A stretch of DNA of 64,000 nt from Chryseobacterium indologenes (GTDB lineage Bacteria; Bacteroidota; Bacteroidia; Flavobacteriales; Weeksellaceae), in assembly GCF_018362995.1 (NCBI RefSeq), contig NZ_CP074372.1:1736001-1800000 (forward strand). The letters run 5' to 3'. How positions within the stretch are numbered: the first letter of the stretch is position 1; every line of letters begins with the position of its first letter. Positions 54,193 to 63,645 of this stretch are shown piece by piece. A program made the position numbers and the translations under genes. Below the pieces are notes generated by a model, which worked only from the letters and a program-made list of their open reading frames with translations, searched no databases and was not told the DNA's origin.

Positions 54193-55581
54193 TTAAATGT
54201 GAATAACTTCACCGTAAGCAGCAGCAGCAGCTTCCATAATAGCTTCAGAAACTGTCGGGTGCGGGTGGATAGATTTGATGATCTCGTGACCTGTAGTTTC
54301 AAGTTTTCTTGCTACAACAGCTTCAGCCACCATATCCGTTACTCCTTCACCAATCATGTGGCACCCTAACCACTCACCATATTTAGCATCGAAGATCACT
54401 TTGATAAATCCGTCTGTGTTTCCGTTTGCAGTAGCTTTACCACTTGCAGAAAGAGGGAATTTACCAACTTTGATTTCGTATCCTTTTTCTTTAGCCTGCT
54501 TTTCAGTAAGACCTACAGAAGCTACTTCAGGGTGACAGTAAGTACATCCGGGGATATTGCCATAGTCGATTTTTTCAACGTGCATTCCTTTGATTTTCTC
54601 AACACAAGTGATTCCTTCTGCAGAAGCAACGTGAGCCAAAGCCTGAGTTGGGATGATATCTCCGATTGCATAGTAACCAGGTACTGAAGTTTCGTACCAT
54701 TCGTTTACCAATACTCTTCCTTTATCCGTCTGTATTCCTACTTCTTCTAAACCGATGTTTTCGATATTAGCAGCAATACCTACAGCAGATAATAAGATAT
54801 CAGCTTCCAGAGTGATGTTTCCGTTAGCCGTTTTCACAGTAGCTTTTACTCCTTCACCGCTTGTATCAACACTTTCTACAGAAGCGTTTGTCATAATCTC
54901 TATTCCTGTTTTCTTCAGAGATTTCTCTAAGTGTTTAGAGATTTCTTCGTCTTCTACAGGAACGATGTTTGGCATAAATTCAACAACAGTTACTTTAGTT
55001 CCCATTGTGTTATAGAAGTCAGCAAATTCTACCCCGATAGCTCCGGAACCTACAACAATCATAGATTTCGGCTGCTCAGGAAGAGATAATGCCTGTCTGT
55101 ATCCGATTACTTTTTTACCATCTTGCGGTAAGTTTGGTAATTCTCTTGAACGAGCTCCTGTAGCGATAATGATATGAGTACCTGTATATTCAGTTACTTT
55201 TCCTTCTTTATCTGTTACAGAAACTTTTTTACCTTTCTGTACTTTTGCAGTACCAAGAATTACGTCAATCTTATTCTTTTTCATCAAGAATTCGATTCCT
55301 TTGCTCATTTTGCTGGCAACACCACGGCTTCTCTGAATTACATTCGGGAATTCAAAACTAGCCTCCACTTTATTCAAACCATAATCTTCAGCATGGTTGA
55401 TATAATGAAAAACCTGAGCAGATTTCAATAAAGCTTTAGTTGGAATACATCCCCAGTTAAGGCAGATTCCTCCTAAATTTTCTTTCTCGATAATTGCGGT
55501 TTTGAAACCTAATTGCGCTGCTCTGATCGCAGTAACATATCCACCAGGACCACTTCCAATGACAATAATATCGTAATTCAT
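54193..55581 (-). CDS. lpdA: Dihydrolipoyl dehydrogenase (E3)
   Basis: This 462-residue protein has the FAD fold VIGSGPGGYVTAIRAAQLG (8-26), the redox disulfide in GGICLNWGCIPTKALL (C40, C45), the NAD fold VGSGAIGVEFADFYNTMG, a second FAD block YYAIGDI, and the C-terminal active-site HPHPTVSEAIMEAA. It reoxidises lipoyl groups in the 2-oxoacid dehydrogenase and glycine cleavage complexes, making NADH. Full length; monocistronic. No E1/E2 gene adjoins it. Confidence 0.93.
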   Translation of the reverse strand: MNYDIIVIGSGPGGYVTAIRAAQLGFKTAIIEKENLGGICLNWGCIPTKALLKSAQVFHYINHAEDYGLNKVEASFEFPNVIQRSRGVASKMSKGIEFLMKKNKIDVILGTAKVQKGKKVSVTDKEGKVTEYTGTHIIIATGARSRELPNLPQDGKKVIGYRQALSLPEQPKSMIVVGSGAIGVEFADFYNTMGTKVTVVEFMPNIVPVEDEEISKHLEKSLKKTGIEIMTNASVESVDTSGEGVKATVKTANGNITLEADILLSAVGIAANIENIGLEEVGIQTDKGRVLVNEWYETSVPGYYAIGDIIPTQALAHVASAEGITCVEKIKGMHVEKIDYGNIPGCTYCHPEVASVGLTEKQAKEKGYEIKVGKFPLSASGKATANGNTDGFIKVIFDAKYGEWLGCHMIGEGVTDMVAEAVVARKLETTGHEIIKSIHPHPTVSEAIMEAAAAAYGEVIHI

Positions 55582-55808
55582 TACTTTAAAAATTTTTATG
55601 CGAATTTAAGGAAAAATATTGGATGTTTTATGTTTCTGAAAACTGATCTTAAAATGCATCAATGAGGCTATTTTATTTAATTTTAAACAAAGAAAGAGAA
55701 CACAAAACGTATTCTCTTTCAATAAATTTTATTTAATATTGAAAATATATTAAAATTCAAAATATAAAAAACAGCTTTTTCAATTTTAATAACTGCAAAA
55801 GTTAAGAG

Positions 55809-56072
55809 TTATCTCGCTTCTCTAAGCAATCGTTTTTCAGCCTCAAATCTTCTATTTAAAGCCTTCATCTGATCTCTCTTCATCTGTTTAGTGGCAAGAG
55901 GGTGATTAAGGATGAGTTTTTTCTCAGTATTGTATTTTTTGGTAAGCTCTTGCATTTTAATATTCACCAATTCCGTTTTTGATGGATGCGGAGGAGCTGG
56001 CGGACGTTTCTGGGCTGAAACATTCATAGATAAACCTAATACTAATAGTGTTGAAATTAAAAACTTTTTCAT
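55809..56072 (-). CDS. Small secreted basic protein of unknown function
   Basis: I start at ATG 56072 (87 residues) so that MKKFLISTLLVLGLSMNVSAQ forms a standard signal peptide; the longer frame to 56099 would put nine residues before it. The mature part has a short Pro/Ala stretch (KRPPAPPHP) and then a single amphipathic, Lys/Arg/Glu-rich helix region. No family recognised; Spy-like periplasmic chaperones share this general look, but the LTxxQ motifs are missing. Confidence 0.6.
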   Translation of the reverse strand: MKKFLISTLLVLGLSMNVSAQKRPPAPPHPSKTELVNIKMQELTKKYNTEKKLILNHPLATKQMKRDQMKALNRRFEAEKRLLREAR

Positions 56073-56270
56073 AATGTTCATATTTTTGAATGATTTCAAT
56101 CAATTATTTAATCTTAATTAAATTCATTTCGGTTCATGATAAATCTTGCATATATCATACCAATATTTTTTTTGGAAAGTAAAATCCATATAGCAAACTA
56201 TGGGCTTATTTGAAATAATGGTTGCTAATAACGATCTATTTTTCATACATTTATATTTTAATAAACACTT

Positions 56271-56657
56271 ATGAAAATGTCTGTAAAAAAGGGTAATCTG
56301 ACCAAAGACAGTATCTGGATGAAAGAACCTGAAGTCCACGATTTTCCTGCAGCACAGGATTATCTGGAACTGCTTTTTGAACCTGATAAAGCCAGAAAAA
56401 TGGTTGAAAAATTAAAGGCAGCCCCTACAATTACAAAAAAATCAAAAGATATTTTAAGAGCCAGCAAGCTTGCCCTGCTTCCTGAAACCAATATTCATGT
56501 AAAAGAAAACCTGAAAAAAGTAGAAAAAAATAAAAAACTTTCACCTATACTGCTTGTAAGAAGTGAACATGAACTGATTATTGCAGATGGCTACCACCGT
56601 CTTTGCTGCAGCTATTATCTTACCGAAGATTTGGAAGTTCCCTGTAGGTTGGTTTAA
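56271..56657 (+). CDS. ParB/Srx-fold-like conserved small protein
   Basis: This 128-residue soluble protein has FPAAQDYLELLF early, a middle KDILRASKLALLPETN, and a C-terminal LSPILLVRSEHELIIADGYHR, where the ADGYHRLC stretch resembles the D-G-x-H-R motif of ParB/sulfiredoxin-like folds. I believe this layout is conserved in many phyla as a protein of unknown function. There is no partition or defence partner here, so ATP/CTP or nuclease activity is not claimed. Confidence 0.65.
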   Translation: MKMSVKKGNLTKDSIWMKEPEVHDFPAAQDYLELLFEPDKARKMVEKLKAAPTITKKSKDILRASKLALLPETNIHVKENLKKVEKNKKLSPILLVRSEHELIIADGYHRLCCSYYLTEDLEVPCRLV

Positions 56658-56749
56658 TATTTTTCAAAAGTTAACGCATTATTAGATAAACGATTTACTT
56701 AATAACATAAATTTATTAAGTTTTATTTAACTTTTAGTTATTTTTTTTC

Positions 56750-56757
56750 TATATTTG
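56750..56757 (+). promoter_or_regulatory. -7 box for the 56781 gene
   Basis: TATATTTG fits TAnnTTTG and lies 24 bases before the start codon, in a T-rich gap. No clear -33 TTG at the usual distance. Confidence 0.5.
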
Positions 56758-56780
56758 ATGGAAACCAAATTTCCCAACAC

Positions 56781-57668
56781 ATGAAAAAATACATTTTGAT
56801 CCTTTTATTTGGAGCCCTTCCCTTAACTGCACAAGTAGGTATTAACACCACAACTCCTAACAGTACCCTTGCCGTAAACGGTTCCTTAAGGGCTGGCTAT
56901 AGCGAAGTCACAGCCACAACTTATAATATACAGACTACCGACCATTATATTACTTATAATGGAACAGCTGATGCGACATTTACCCTTCCGGTCATCGGAA
57001 CGGGAACAACAAGTTTTACGGGTAGAATTTATAAGATTAAAAATATTTCGCCGAATAATATCACACTCCAGGCTTCCAGTGGTAACACATTAAGAATTGA
57101 TAATGCCCCCGTTGCTTCTTTTGTGATTCCTATCGGAGCATATGCTGAAGTGGTGAACAACAGTAATACAACTGGCGGAACATGGGATTTGTCTTTTACA
57201 GTTCTTCCTAAGCCGAGCAATGTGGAGATTTATGGTACACAGTTTTTTATTCCTCCTCATGCACTTGGAACAGCAGCTGTTGCCGACTGGACCAATCACG
57301 GTAATGCAGGTTATGATTCAGGTTCTGCGACTGACAGATGGTGGATCGTGAGTAAAACATCTGTGGACAGGGCTCATACTGCTGCCTATTCCAATACAAG
57401 CAGAATGACACTTGTTTATGAATATCAGGGTACTCCTTTCAATGTCACCAATATGTATCCTATTCTTACTGCAGGAAATAACTCAAGTTTCCCGGATGTA
57501 TTTACAGCATCTTTTGTAAGCCTTGCCAATAATGGTACCGCAGGAAGAACGCGTCTTACTGTATCTGTAGCCCGTGTAGACTTTATCGGTACAAATGGCG
57601 TCAGTACCAATAATAGTAACTGGGCAGGAACATTTTTATTGAACGTTTTATTAGCCAGAAAATACTAG
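56781..57668 (+). CDS. Secreted beta-rich protein, fibre/adhesin-like
   Basis: This 295-residue protein has a signal peptide ending PLTAQ (about 18), followed by VGINTTTPNSTLAVNGS, a start typical of flavobacterial surface proteins that resemble phage tail-fibre heads. The body is rich in Thr, Asn, Ser and Gly in alternating strands, consistent with beta-solenoid or sandwich. It probably sits on the cell surface. Partners are unknown. Alone in its transcript. Confidence 0.65.
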   Translation: MKKYILILLFGALPLTAQVGINTTTPNSTLAVNGSLRAGYSEVTATTYNIQTTDHYITYNGTADATFTLPVIGTGTTSFTGRIYKIKNISPNNITLQASSGNTLRIDNAPVASFVIPIGAYAEVVNNSNTTGGTWDLSFTVLPKPSNVEIYGTQFFIPPHALGTAAVADWTNHGNAGYDSGSATDRWWIVSKTSVDRAHTAAYSNTSRMTLVYEYQGTPFNVTNMYPILTAGNNSSFPDVFTASFVSLANNGTAGRTRLTVSVARVDFIGTNGVSTNNSNWAGTFLLNVLLARKY

Positions 57669-57690
57669 ATATCTTCAAAAAAATATAATA

Positions 57691-57719
57691 AAAAAGAGCA
57701 GAAATTTCTGCTCTTTTTT
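57691..57719. terminator. Bidirectional intrinsic terminator
   Basis: AAAAAGAGCAGAAA and TTTCTGCTCTTTTT form a perfect palindrome between the convergent 56781 and GH3 genes; either strand gives a stem followed by T residues. Confidence 0.88.
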
Positions 57720-57722
57720 GTT

Positions 57723-60386
57723 TTATAAAACCTCAATATTTTGTTTTAAAGGAAGGTTTTTGGATGAATTACCGACCATAATTCTGTAGGTTCCTTTTTC
57801 TACAGCCCATTCCATTTTTTCGTTCAGAAACTGTAGTTGTTGTATGGGAACTTCAATGGTGACAGATTTTGATTCTCCGGGCTGCAATTCTACTTTCTGA
57901 AATCCTTTGAGCTCAATAACCGGTCTTGAAACGGTTGCCAATAAGTCTTTTACATATAGCTGAATGACTTCACTTCCTGCTTTCGATCCTGTATTTTTCA
58001 CATTGACTGTAGCCATAATAGTTTCATTTTCTGAATATTTGGTTTTATTCAGCTGTAAACCTGAGATTTCAAAGGTGGTATAACTTAAACCAAATCCAAA
58101 CGGATACAATGGTTCACCACTCAGATCATGATAATCATTTCCTCTTCCTGTTGGATGATGATTATACGTCAAAGGCAGCTGGCCTTCTTCAACCGGAAAG
58201 GTTATGGGTAGTTTTCCAGACGGATTTTCAGCCCCGAAAAGTATTTTTGCTATGGCATTTCCTCCTTCTTCTCCCGGATACCAAACGTCTAAAATGGCTC
58301 CTACTTTATCTTTCCATGAGGTTGTTTTTATAGCGGATCCACCTACCAAAACTACTGTTACCGGTTTTTTCAATTTTGAAACTTCCTGAATAAATGCTTC
58401 CTGATTTCCTGGCAAACTTAATGAAGAACGGTCCTGAAATTCGCCTTCATGAATCCCGGCGGCAACAATAATATAGTCTGCATTCTGAGCAAGATTTAAA
58501 GCATCCTGATAGTCTTTTCCGTAATGCTGAAGTCCGTAGTTCCAGATCAGTTCAAGATTGGCTTCGCCCCGGTTTTCATGAAACTCAATGGTAATATCGT
58601 ATTTTTTCCCTTTTACAAAATCTATATCAATTGTTTTGGTGGAGTAACTTAGTTTTTCCCATTGGTCAATGGCTAATTTTCCGTCAAGGTATAATCTGAA
58701 ACCATCATTTCCCCGCAATCCTAGCTGGTACTTCCCTGAATCAGGAGCTTCCACTTTTCCTGTCCAGCGGATACTGTATTGATCCGGCTGAAGTTTTAGA
58801 GGATCGGGTGAATACAAAGTCCATTTAAAATTGATTTGTTCATCCTGTTTTTCGAAAGCCGGATTTCCTTTTAAATTGGTATTAGAGAAGTAGGTTCCTT
58901 TTAATCCATTTTTGTTTTCAGAGGATAAATATTCATTGGAAACTGTGGTAAAATCCTTTACATTCCAATCAATTCCTTTTGAATAAACAACTTCAATATT
59001 TTTATCTCTGATATAATTTTTAATTCCGTCAATAATATTTACTTTTTTGTTTCCGGGGCCTGAATAACCGCCTAATCTGGCATCAGCAGCATCTGTTCCT
59101 ACTACCAGAATTTTTTTAATATTTCCGGGAACGGGAAGCGTCTGATTATTATTCTGAAGCAAAACGAAAGATTCTGCAGCGGTTTTTTCTGCCAGTGGCT
59201 TATGATTCAGCTTTTTTAATTCTTCAATTTCTTTGAGTGAAACGTAAGGGTTTTCAAATAATCCAAGCTCAAATTTCGCTCTCAACACCCTTGAAACGGC
59301 ATCATCAATTCTTTCTTTTGAGATTCTTCCATCCAAAAAGGGAGGAATAAAGAGTTCATAATGTTTATATTCTGTCTGAAAAATCACATCCAACCCTGCA
59401 TTAATTGCCTGTGCAGAAGCATCGTCATAATCTTTTGCCGTAAAATGAAGCACATTGGCTCCTCCTACCGCACTTGCATCACTGATGACAAAACCCTTGA
59501 AATCCCAGTCATTTTTTAATTTTTCTGTCAGTAACCAATGATTAGCGGTTGAAGGTCTTCCGTCAAGCAGGTTATAGGAAGTCATCACTGAACGGCTTTT
59601 TCCTTTTGTAAAGGCATTATAAAAAGGGATCAAATGTGTTTCCTCAAGATATCTTTTACTCCAATGAATAGGATATGAATCTCTTCCACCTTCTCCTACA
59701 TTGGCCAGAAAGTGTTTGGGAGTGGTGATGATTCCCATCTTCTCAAATGAACTGACAAAACTGACTCCCATTACAGAGGTCAGAAAGGGATCTTCGCCGT
59801 AAGTTTCTTCTGTCCTGCCCCATCTCACATCACTCGCAAGGTTTACTACAGGTGTCAGAATCTGGCGGATTCCTCTCAATTTTGATTCTTTTGCAATTGC
59901 TGTTGAAACTTTATTCATCAATTCCGGGTTGAAAGTGGCTGCTAAACCTATGCCCTGCGGAAAAGCCGTAGCGCCTTCCCTCACCAATCCGTGCAGAGCT
60001 TCATCAAAAGGAATAATGGGAATTCCTAATCTTGATTCTTCAACGAAGTATTTCTGAATGGCATTGATTTTTTTAATCAGTCTTTCAGCATCTTCATTGG
60101 CATTGTACTTCAGTAACTGCCCTGCGGCACCGCCTCCCTGGTTTCCTGCGCTTACCTGTAATCCAAAAATCCCATGAGAATACTGTCCTTTCGGAACGTG
60201 ATCCAGATCTCCGGGAATCATAAAACACTGCCAGAATTTTTCCTCAGGAGTCATTCTCTTCAACAGATCCTGAACTCTGGTTTCAATGGGTTGTTTGGGG
60301 TCTTTATATAAAGGTTTTTGAGCAGAGATAAATACTGAGCTCAATAAGAAAATTCCTATAATTTTAAATCGAGGTTTAAAACACAT
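57723..60386 (-). CDS. GH3 beta-glycosidase with inserted PA14 domain
   Basis: This 887-residue secreted enzyme has a signal peptide (about 1-22, ending FISAQ), the GH3 N-terminal barrel with nucleophile Asp in KGFVISDASAVGG, the GH3 C-terminal sandwich interrupted by a PA14 domain (about 495-640: LKGTYFSNTNLKGNPAF ... YQLGLRGNDGFRLYLDG), and a fibronectin III-like tail (about 770-870). Such enzymes release terminal glucose, xylose or related sugars from oligosaccharides. It faces the fucosidase gene 258 bases upstream on the same strand. Confidence 0.9.
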   Translation of the reverse strand: MCFKPRFKIIGIFLLSSVFISAQKPLYKDPKQPIETRVQDLLKRMTPEEKFWQCFMIPGDLDHVPKGQYSHGIFGLQVSAGNQGGGAAGQLLKYNANEDAERLIKKINAIQKYFVEESRLGIPIIPFDEALHGLVREGATAFPQGIGLAATFNPELMNKVSTAIAKESKLRGIRQILTPVVNLASDVRWGRTEETYGEDPFLTSVMGVSFVSSFEKMGIITTPKHFLANVGEGGRDSYPIHWSKRYLEETHLIPFYNAFTKGKSRSVMTSYNLLDGRPSTANHWLLTEKLKNDWDFKGFVISDASAVGGANVLHFTAKDYDDASAQAINAGLDVIFQTEYKHYELFIPPFLDGRISKERIDDAVSRVLRAKFELGLFENPYVSLKEIEELKKLNHKPLAEKTAAESFVLLQNNNQTLPVPGNIKKILVVGTDAADARLGGYSGPGNKKVNIIDGIKNYIRDKNIEVVYSKGIDWNVKDFTTVSNEYLSSENKNGLKGTYFSNTNLKGNPAFEKQDEQINFKWTLYSPDPLKLQPDQYSIRWTGKVEAPDSGKYQLGLRGNDGFRLYLDGKLAIDQWEKLSYSTKTIDIDFVKGKKYDITIEFHENRGEANLELIWNYGLQHYGKDYQDALNLAQNADYIIVAAGIHEGEFQDRSSLSLPGNQEAFIQEVSKLKKPVTVVLVGGSAIKTTSWKDKVGAILDVWYPGEEGGNAIAKILFGAENPSGKLPITFPVEEGQLPLTYNHHPTGRGNDYHDLSGEPLYPFGFGLSYTTFEISGLQLNKTKYSENETIMATVNVKNTGSKAGSEVIQLYVKDLLATVSRPVIELKGFQKVELQPGESKSVTIEVPIQQLQFLNEKMEWAVEKGTYRIMVGNSSKNLPLKQNIEVL

Positions 60387-60644
60387 CTGAAGAATAATTT
60401 AGTTTTAAATTTGTTCTTTTACCTTGAAGCAAAAGAACCAAAAGTTCAAGACTTGGAACTCTCCGCTAAAAATACAATCTGTTCTCTAAAAATTCTAAAA
60501 CTCGTGCGAATTTAATGTTAGTTTTCCCGTTCAACAATTGTGTCGCACTCAAACACTAGAATTTTCTTAACGTTCACAGACTTTATTTTCTTAACGCTCC
60601 GATTTCCTATGTCACTTTAATATAAAAATAAGTCACAAATTCAA

Positions 60645-62087
60645 CTATTTAATTATTTGAATTACAGTTGAATATTTTAACTGATCTCTTTCTTTGGGTA
60701 AATTAATTTCAATTGAATTTCCTGTTTTTTTCCATTGAATTTTTGATGAAAGACCTAATATTTTCAAGGATTTCGGCTTAAAATTTTCCGGGATGGAAAA
60801 GGTAAGTACTTCTGGAGCCTTATATTCTGCCTGCTCATCAAGATGGAATACATTTACAGTCTGATGGTCCTTACTTTGGGTATAATAGTAGTTCCCTTCG
60901 TGATAGGGAGCAATAATTCTTGTAGCAAAAACAGCTGCCTGATTTTTGTCCATCCAGCCGGAAATTTGCTGTAATCTTTCATAGACAACGGCATCGTAAT
61001 CTCCGTTAGGCCCGGGAGCGATATTCATCAGGTAATTTCCACCTCTTGAAATGATTTTCACCAGGGTTTCAATAATCTTTTGGGAAGTTTTATAGTTGTC
61101 ATTGGGAACATAAGAAAAGGAATCTCCCATTGTGATACAGCTTTCCCAAGGGATGGTAAGAGCATGTTCAGGAACCGCCTGCTCCGGGGTAACATAATTT
61201 TCCCACTTCCCGGGAACGGTACGGTCTACAATAATAATTCCCGGTTGATTTTTCCTGGCCATTGTTCCTATTTTATCCATATCAATATCCTGCTCTACTT
61301 TGATGGTTCGCTGCCATTCAACTTTCGGGTCTATTGTATGGAAAGGACGTACCCAGCCTCCATCCAGCCAGAGAATATCAATTTTACCATACTTGGAAGT
61401 AATCTCGTTCAGCTGATTAAAAGTGAATTTTTTAAAATTTTCCCATCTCTCCGGATATTTCTTAGGGTCATAATTCACATTCCTGTCTTTTGGGGGGAAG
61501 TAGGACCACCAGTAATCATCAGAATGCCAGTCAGGTTTTGAAAAATAAGCTCCAATTTTGAATCCTTCTTTTCTGAAGGTGTTGAAGATTTCTTTTGTGA
61601 CATCTGCTTTTTGATTTTTTGAAAAGGGAGTTTTAGAAGAGGTTATCTTATAATCAGACTGTTGGGTATCAAACATTGCAAAGCCGTCGTGATGTTTAGT
61701 TGTAAAAACCACATACTTCATCCCGGCTTTTTTTACTGCATCCGCCCATTTTTGTGGATTAAACTGAGTGGGATTGAAAGTGGTCTGAAGATTTTCATAA
61801 TTCTTTACATATTCGTCATAAGATTTCCCATGCTCAGGTTTTCTCTGGGTCCATGATTCGTCTTCCGGGCATAAGCTCCAGCTTTCAACAATTCCCCATT
61901 GGCTGTAGGTACCCCAATGCATAAACAATCCGAATTTCATATCCTGCCATTGGTCCAGATTCTGAACCACAAGAGGGTCTGTGGGTTTCTGATATCCGTC
62001 AGACACATTATGGGCCTGTGAAAATACTACTGAACTTATTAAAAAGGATGAAAGAAAAAAGGGTTTTATTTTGGGGATAACCAACAT
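60645..62087 (-). CDS. GH29 alpha-L-fucosidase
   Basis: This 480-residue secreted enzyme has a signal peptide ending VVFSQ (about 24), then MKFGLFMHWGTYSQWG, KYVVFTTKHHDGFAMF, and the nucleophile block IDILWLDGGWV. A beta-sandwich follows at the C-terminus. It removes alpha-linked fucose from glycans. Together with the GH3 gene downstream it could trim host or plant fucosylated oligosaccharides; no SusCD is next to them, and the 258-base gap leaves open whether they share a transcript. Confidence 0.92.
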   Translation of the reverse strand: MLVIPKIKPFFLSSFLISSVVFSQAHNVSDGYQKPTDPLVVQNLDQWQDMKFGLFMHWGTYSQWGIVESWSLCPEDESWTQRKPEHGKSYDEYVKNYENLQTTFNPTQFNPQKWADAVKKAGMKYVVFTTKHHDGFAMFDTQQSDYKITSSKTPFSKNQKADVTKEIFNTFRKEGFKIGAYFSKPDWHSDDYWWSYFPPKDRNVNYDPKKYPERWENFKKFTFNQLNEITSKYGKIDILWLDGGWVRPFHTIDPKVEWQRTIKVEQDIDMDKIGTMARKNQPGIIIVDRTVPGKWENYVTPEQAVPEHALTIPWESCITMGDSFSYVPNDNYKTSQKIIETLVKIISRGGNYLMNIAPGPNGDYDAVVYERLQQISGWMDKNQAAVFATRIIAPYHEGNYYYTQSKDHQTVNVFHLDEQAEYKAPEVLTFSIPENFKPKSLKILGLSSKIQWKKTGNSIEINLPKERDQLKYSTVIQIIK

Positions 62088-62137
62088 ATGGAATAGTTTT
62101 CCGCTAATTTAATTATCCTTTGTGAAATCCGCAAACA

Positions 62138-63037
62138 TTAGGATTCCAAGAGATTAAGAATGGCTTCATCAAAACCTGGAAATGAAAACTCAAATCCGCT
62201 TTTTATTAATCTTTCAGGGTACACATTACGGCTTTTTAAAAGTAATTCGGTTTCTGTTTTCAGGAAAATAGAAGCAATTTCCAACTGCCAGACCGGAGCA
62301 TTGAGCCCGAAAGGGACTTTCAATTCTTTTCTTAGCTTTTTCATCATATTATCATTGGAAAGCGGAGCCGGAGCAGTTATATTGATTGCTCCTGAAATAT
62401 TTTCATGCTGAATAATCCAGTCAATTGCTTTACAAAAATCATCAATATGAAGCCAGCTTACCATTTGGTTTCCCCGTCCCTGTTTTCCTCCTAAACCCAG
62501 CTTTGTAACCATTTTCAGTTTAGGAAACGCTCCGCCATTATTTCCCAGAACAATGGATGTGCGAAGGGCAACTTTCCGTATTCCTTTATCTTTGACTGCA
62601 AAAAATTCTTTCTCCCAGCTTTTGCAGATATTCATAGAAAAATCATCTCCGATAATTCCGTTTTCTTCTGTATTCAGATGCTGTTCAGAATGAACGTAAA
62701 TGGTTGCAGAACTTGCATTCAGCCAAATTTTTGGTTTTTCAGAACACTGATTTACAGCTTTCTGCAATATTTTTGTACTGTTAATTCTTGAAGAATATAT
62801 TTCCTGTTTATTTTTCTCGTGATACCGGCAGTCCACAGATTTTCCTGTAAGGTTGATCAGCACGTCTGCTTTTTCCAAACTGTTTTTCCATTCACCTAAT
62901 GTTTGGGCATCCCAATAGATTTCGTTTTTACGTTTAGGATTACGGGTCAGGATATAGACCTGATCTCCTTTTTCTGTAAAATATTTTTCTAAGTTTTCGC
63001 CGAGAAATCCGGTTCCTCCGGCTATGATTATTTTCAT
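62138..63037 (-). CDS. TIGR01777-type NAD-dependent epimerase (SDR39U1 family)
   Basis: This 299-residue extended SDR has GGTGFLGENL (7-16), an IYWDA/LTGKSVDCRY block, and a late SGAINITAPAPLSNDNMMKKL, all of the family named after TIGR01777 (YfcH, SDR39U1). A strict Y-x-x-x-K is not obvious. Function in bacteria is unknown; it often clusters with SRPBCC proteins, as here, where one lies 98 bases upstream on the same strand. Confidence 0.85.
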   Translation of the reverse strand: MKIIIAGGTGFLGENLEKYFTEKGDQVYILTRNPKRKNEIYWDAQTLGEWKNSLEKADVLINLTGKSVDCRYHEKNKQEIYSSRINSTKILQKAVNQCSEKPKIWLNASSATIYVHSEQHLNTEENGIIGDDFSMNICKSWEKEFFAVKDKGIRKVALRTSIVLGNNGGAFPKLKMVTKLGLGGKQGRGNQMVSWLHIDDFCKAIDWIIQHENISGAINITAPAPLSNDNMMKKLRKELKVPFGLNAPVWQLEIASIFLKTETELLLKSRNVYPERLIKSGFEFSFPGFDEAILNLLES

Positions 63038-63135
63038 TGTTTTACAATTTAAGGTTTAAGGTTTTGAGTTCAATGTTTAAGGTTCAACTACAGATTTAAC
63101 AGAGGTTTGTATTTCATAATAATGTGTTTTTCAGG

Positions 63136-63612
63136 TTAAAAAATGGCTATTCCATCACGGGTAGAAGATTCTGCAATGGTTTTGATCATTTCATTTCTTT
63201 TGAGCAGAAAACTTTTGAGATATCCTGTAAGAAAAATAGCATTGAACAATTTTCCTATGATGCCCAGCGGAGATTCAAATTCAAAAACATCGGTCATCAG
63301 TGTTTTCCCGTTTACAGATTTAAAGGTATGCCTGTGCCGCATAGATTTGAAGGCTCCTTTCTGCATCACATCAATAAACTGGACCGGTTTTTCCATACTG
63401 ACAATCTTTGTGGTGAGGGTCTGATAAACTCCCAGATGTTTGGCCCGCCAGGTTACCGTCTCGTTTTCTTCAATCAACCCTGAAGTACGTCCGGCAATTG
63501 CTGTTTCATGAGATGTTGAGGTTGATTGCTGGTGCAGATCAATATCTCTTGCCAGATCAAAAACATAGTGAATGTCTGCTTTGATTATTGTATTTAAATA
63601 GATTGTTGACAT
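63136..63612 (-). CDS. SRPBCC-family (polyketide cyclase-like) protein
   Basis: This 158-residue single-domain protein runs IYLNTIIKADIHYVFDLARD at the front, TVTWRAKHLGVYQTLTTKI in the middle and a long C-terminal helix (IGKLFNAIFLTGYLKSFLLK). The cavity fold binds hydrophobic ligands. It clusters with the TIGR01777-type gene, a pairing common in Bacteroidota, but the ligand is unknown. It starts 33 bases after the stop of the membrane-protein gene and may share its transcript. Confidence 0.8.
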   Translation of the reverse strand: MSTIYLNTIIKADIHYVFDLARDIDLHQQSTSTSHETAIAGRTSGLIEENETVTWRAKHLGVYQTLTTKIVSMEKPVQFIDVMQKGAFKSMRHRHTFKSVNGKTLMTDVFEFESPLGIIGKLFNAIFLTGYLKSFLLKRNEMIKTIAESSTRDGIAIF

Positions 63613-63645
63613 TTTCAGAGGTTTTAAGAGTATACAAATTGTAAT

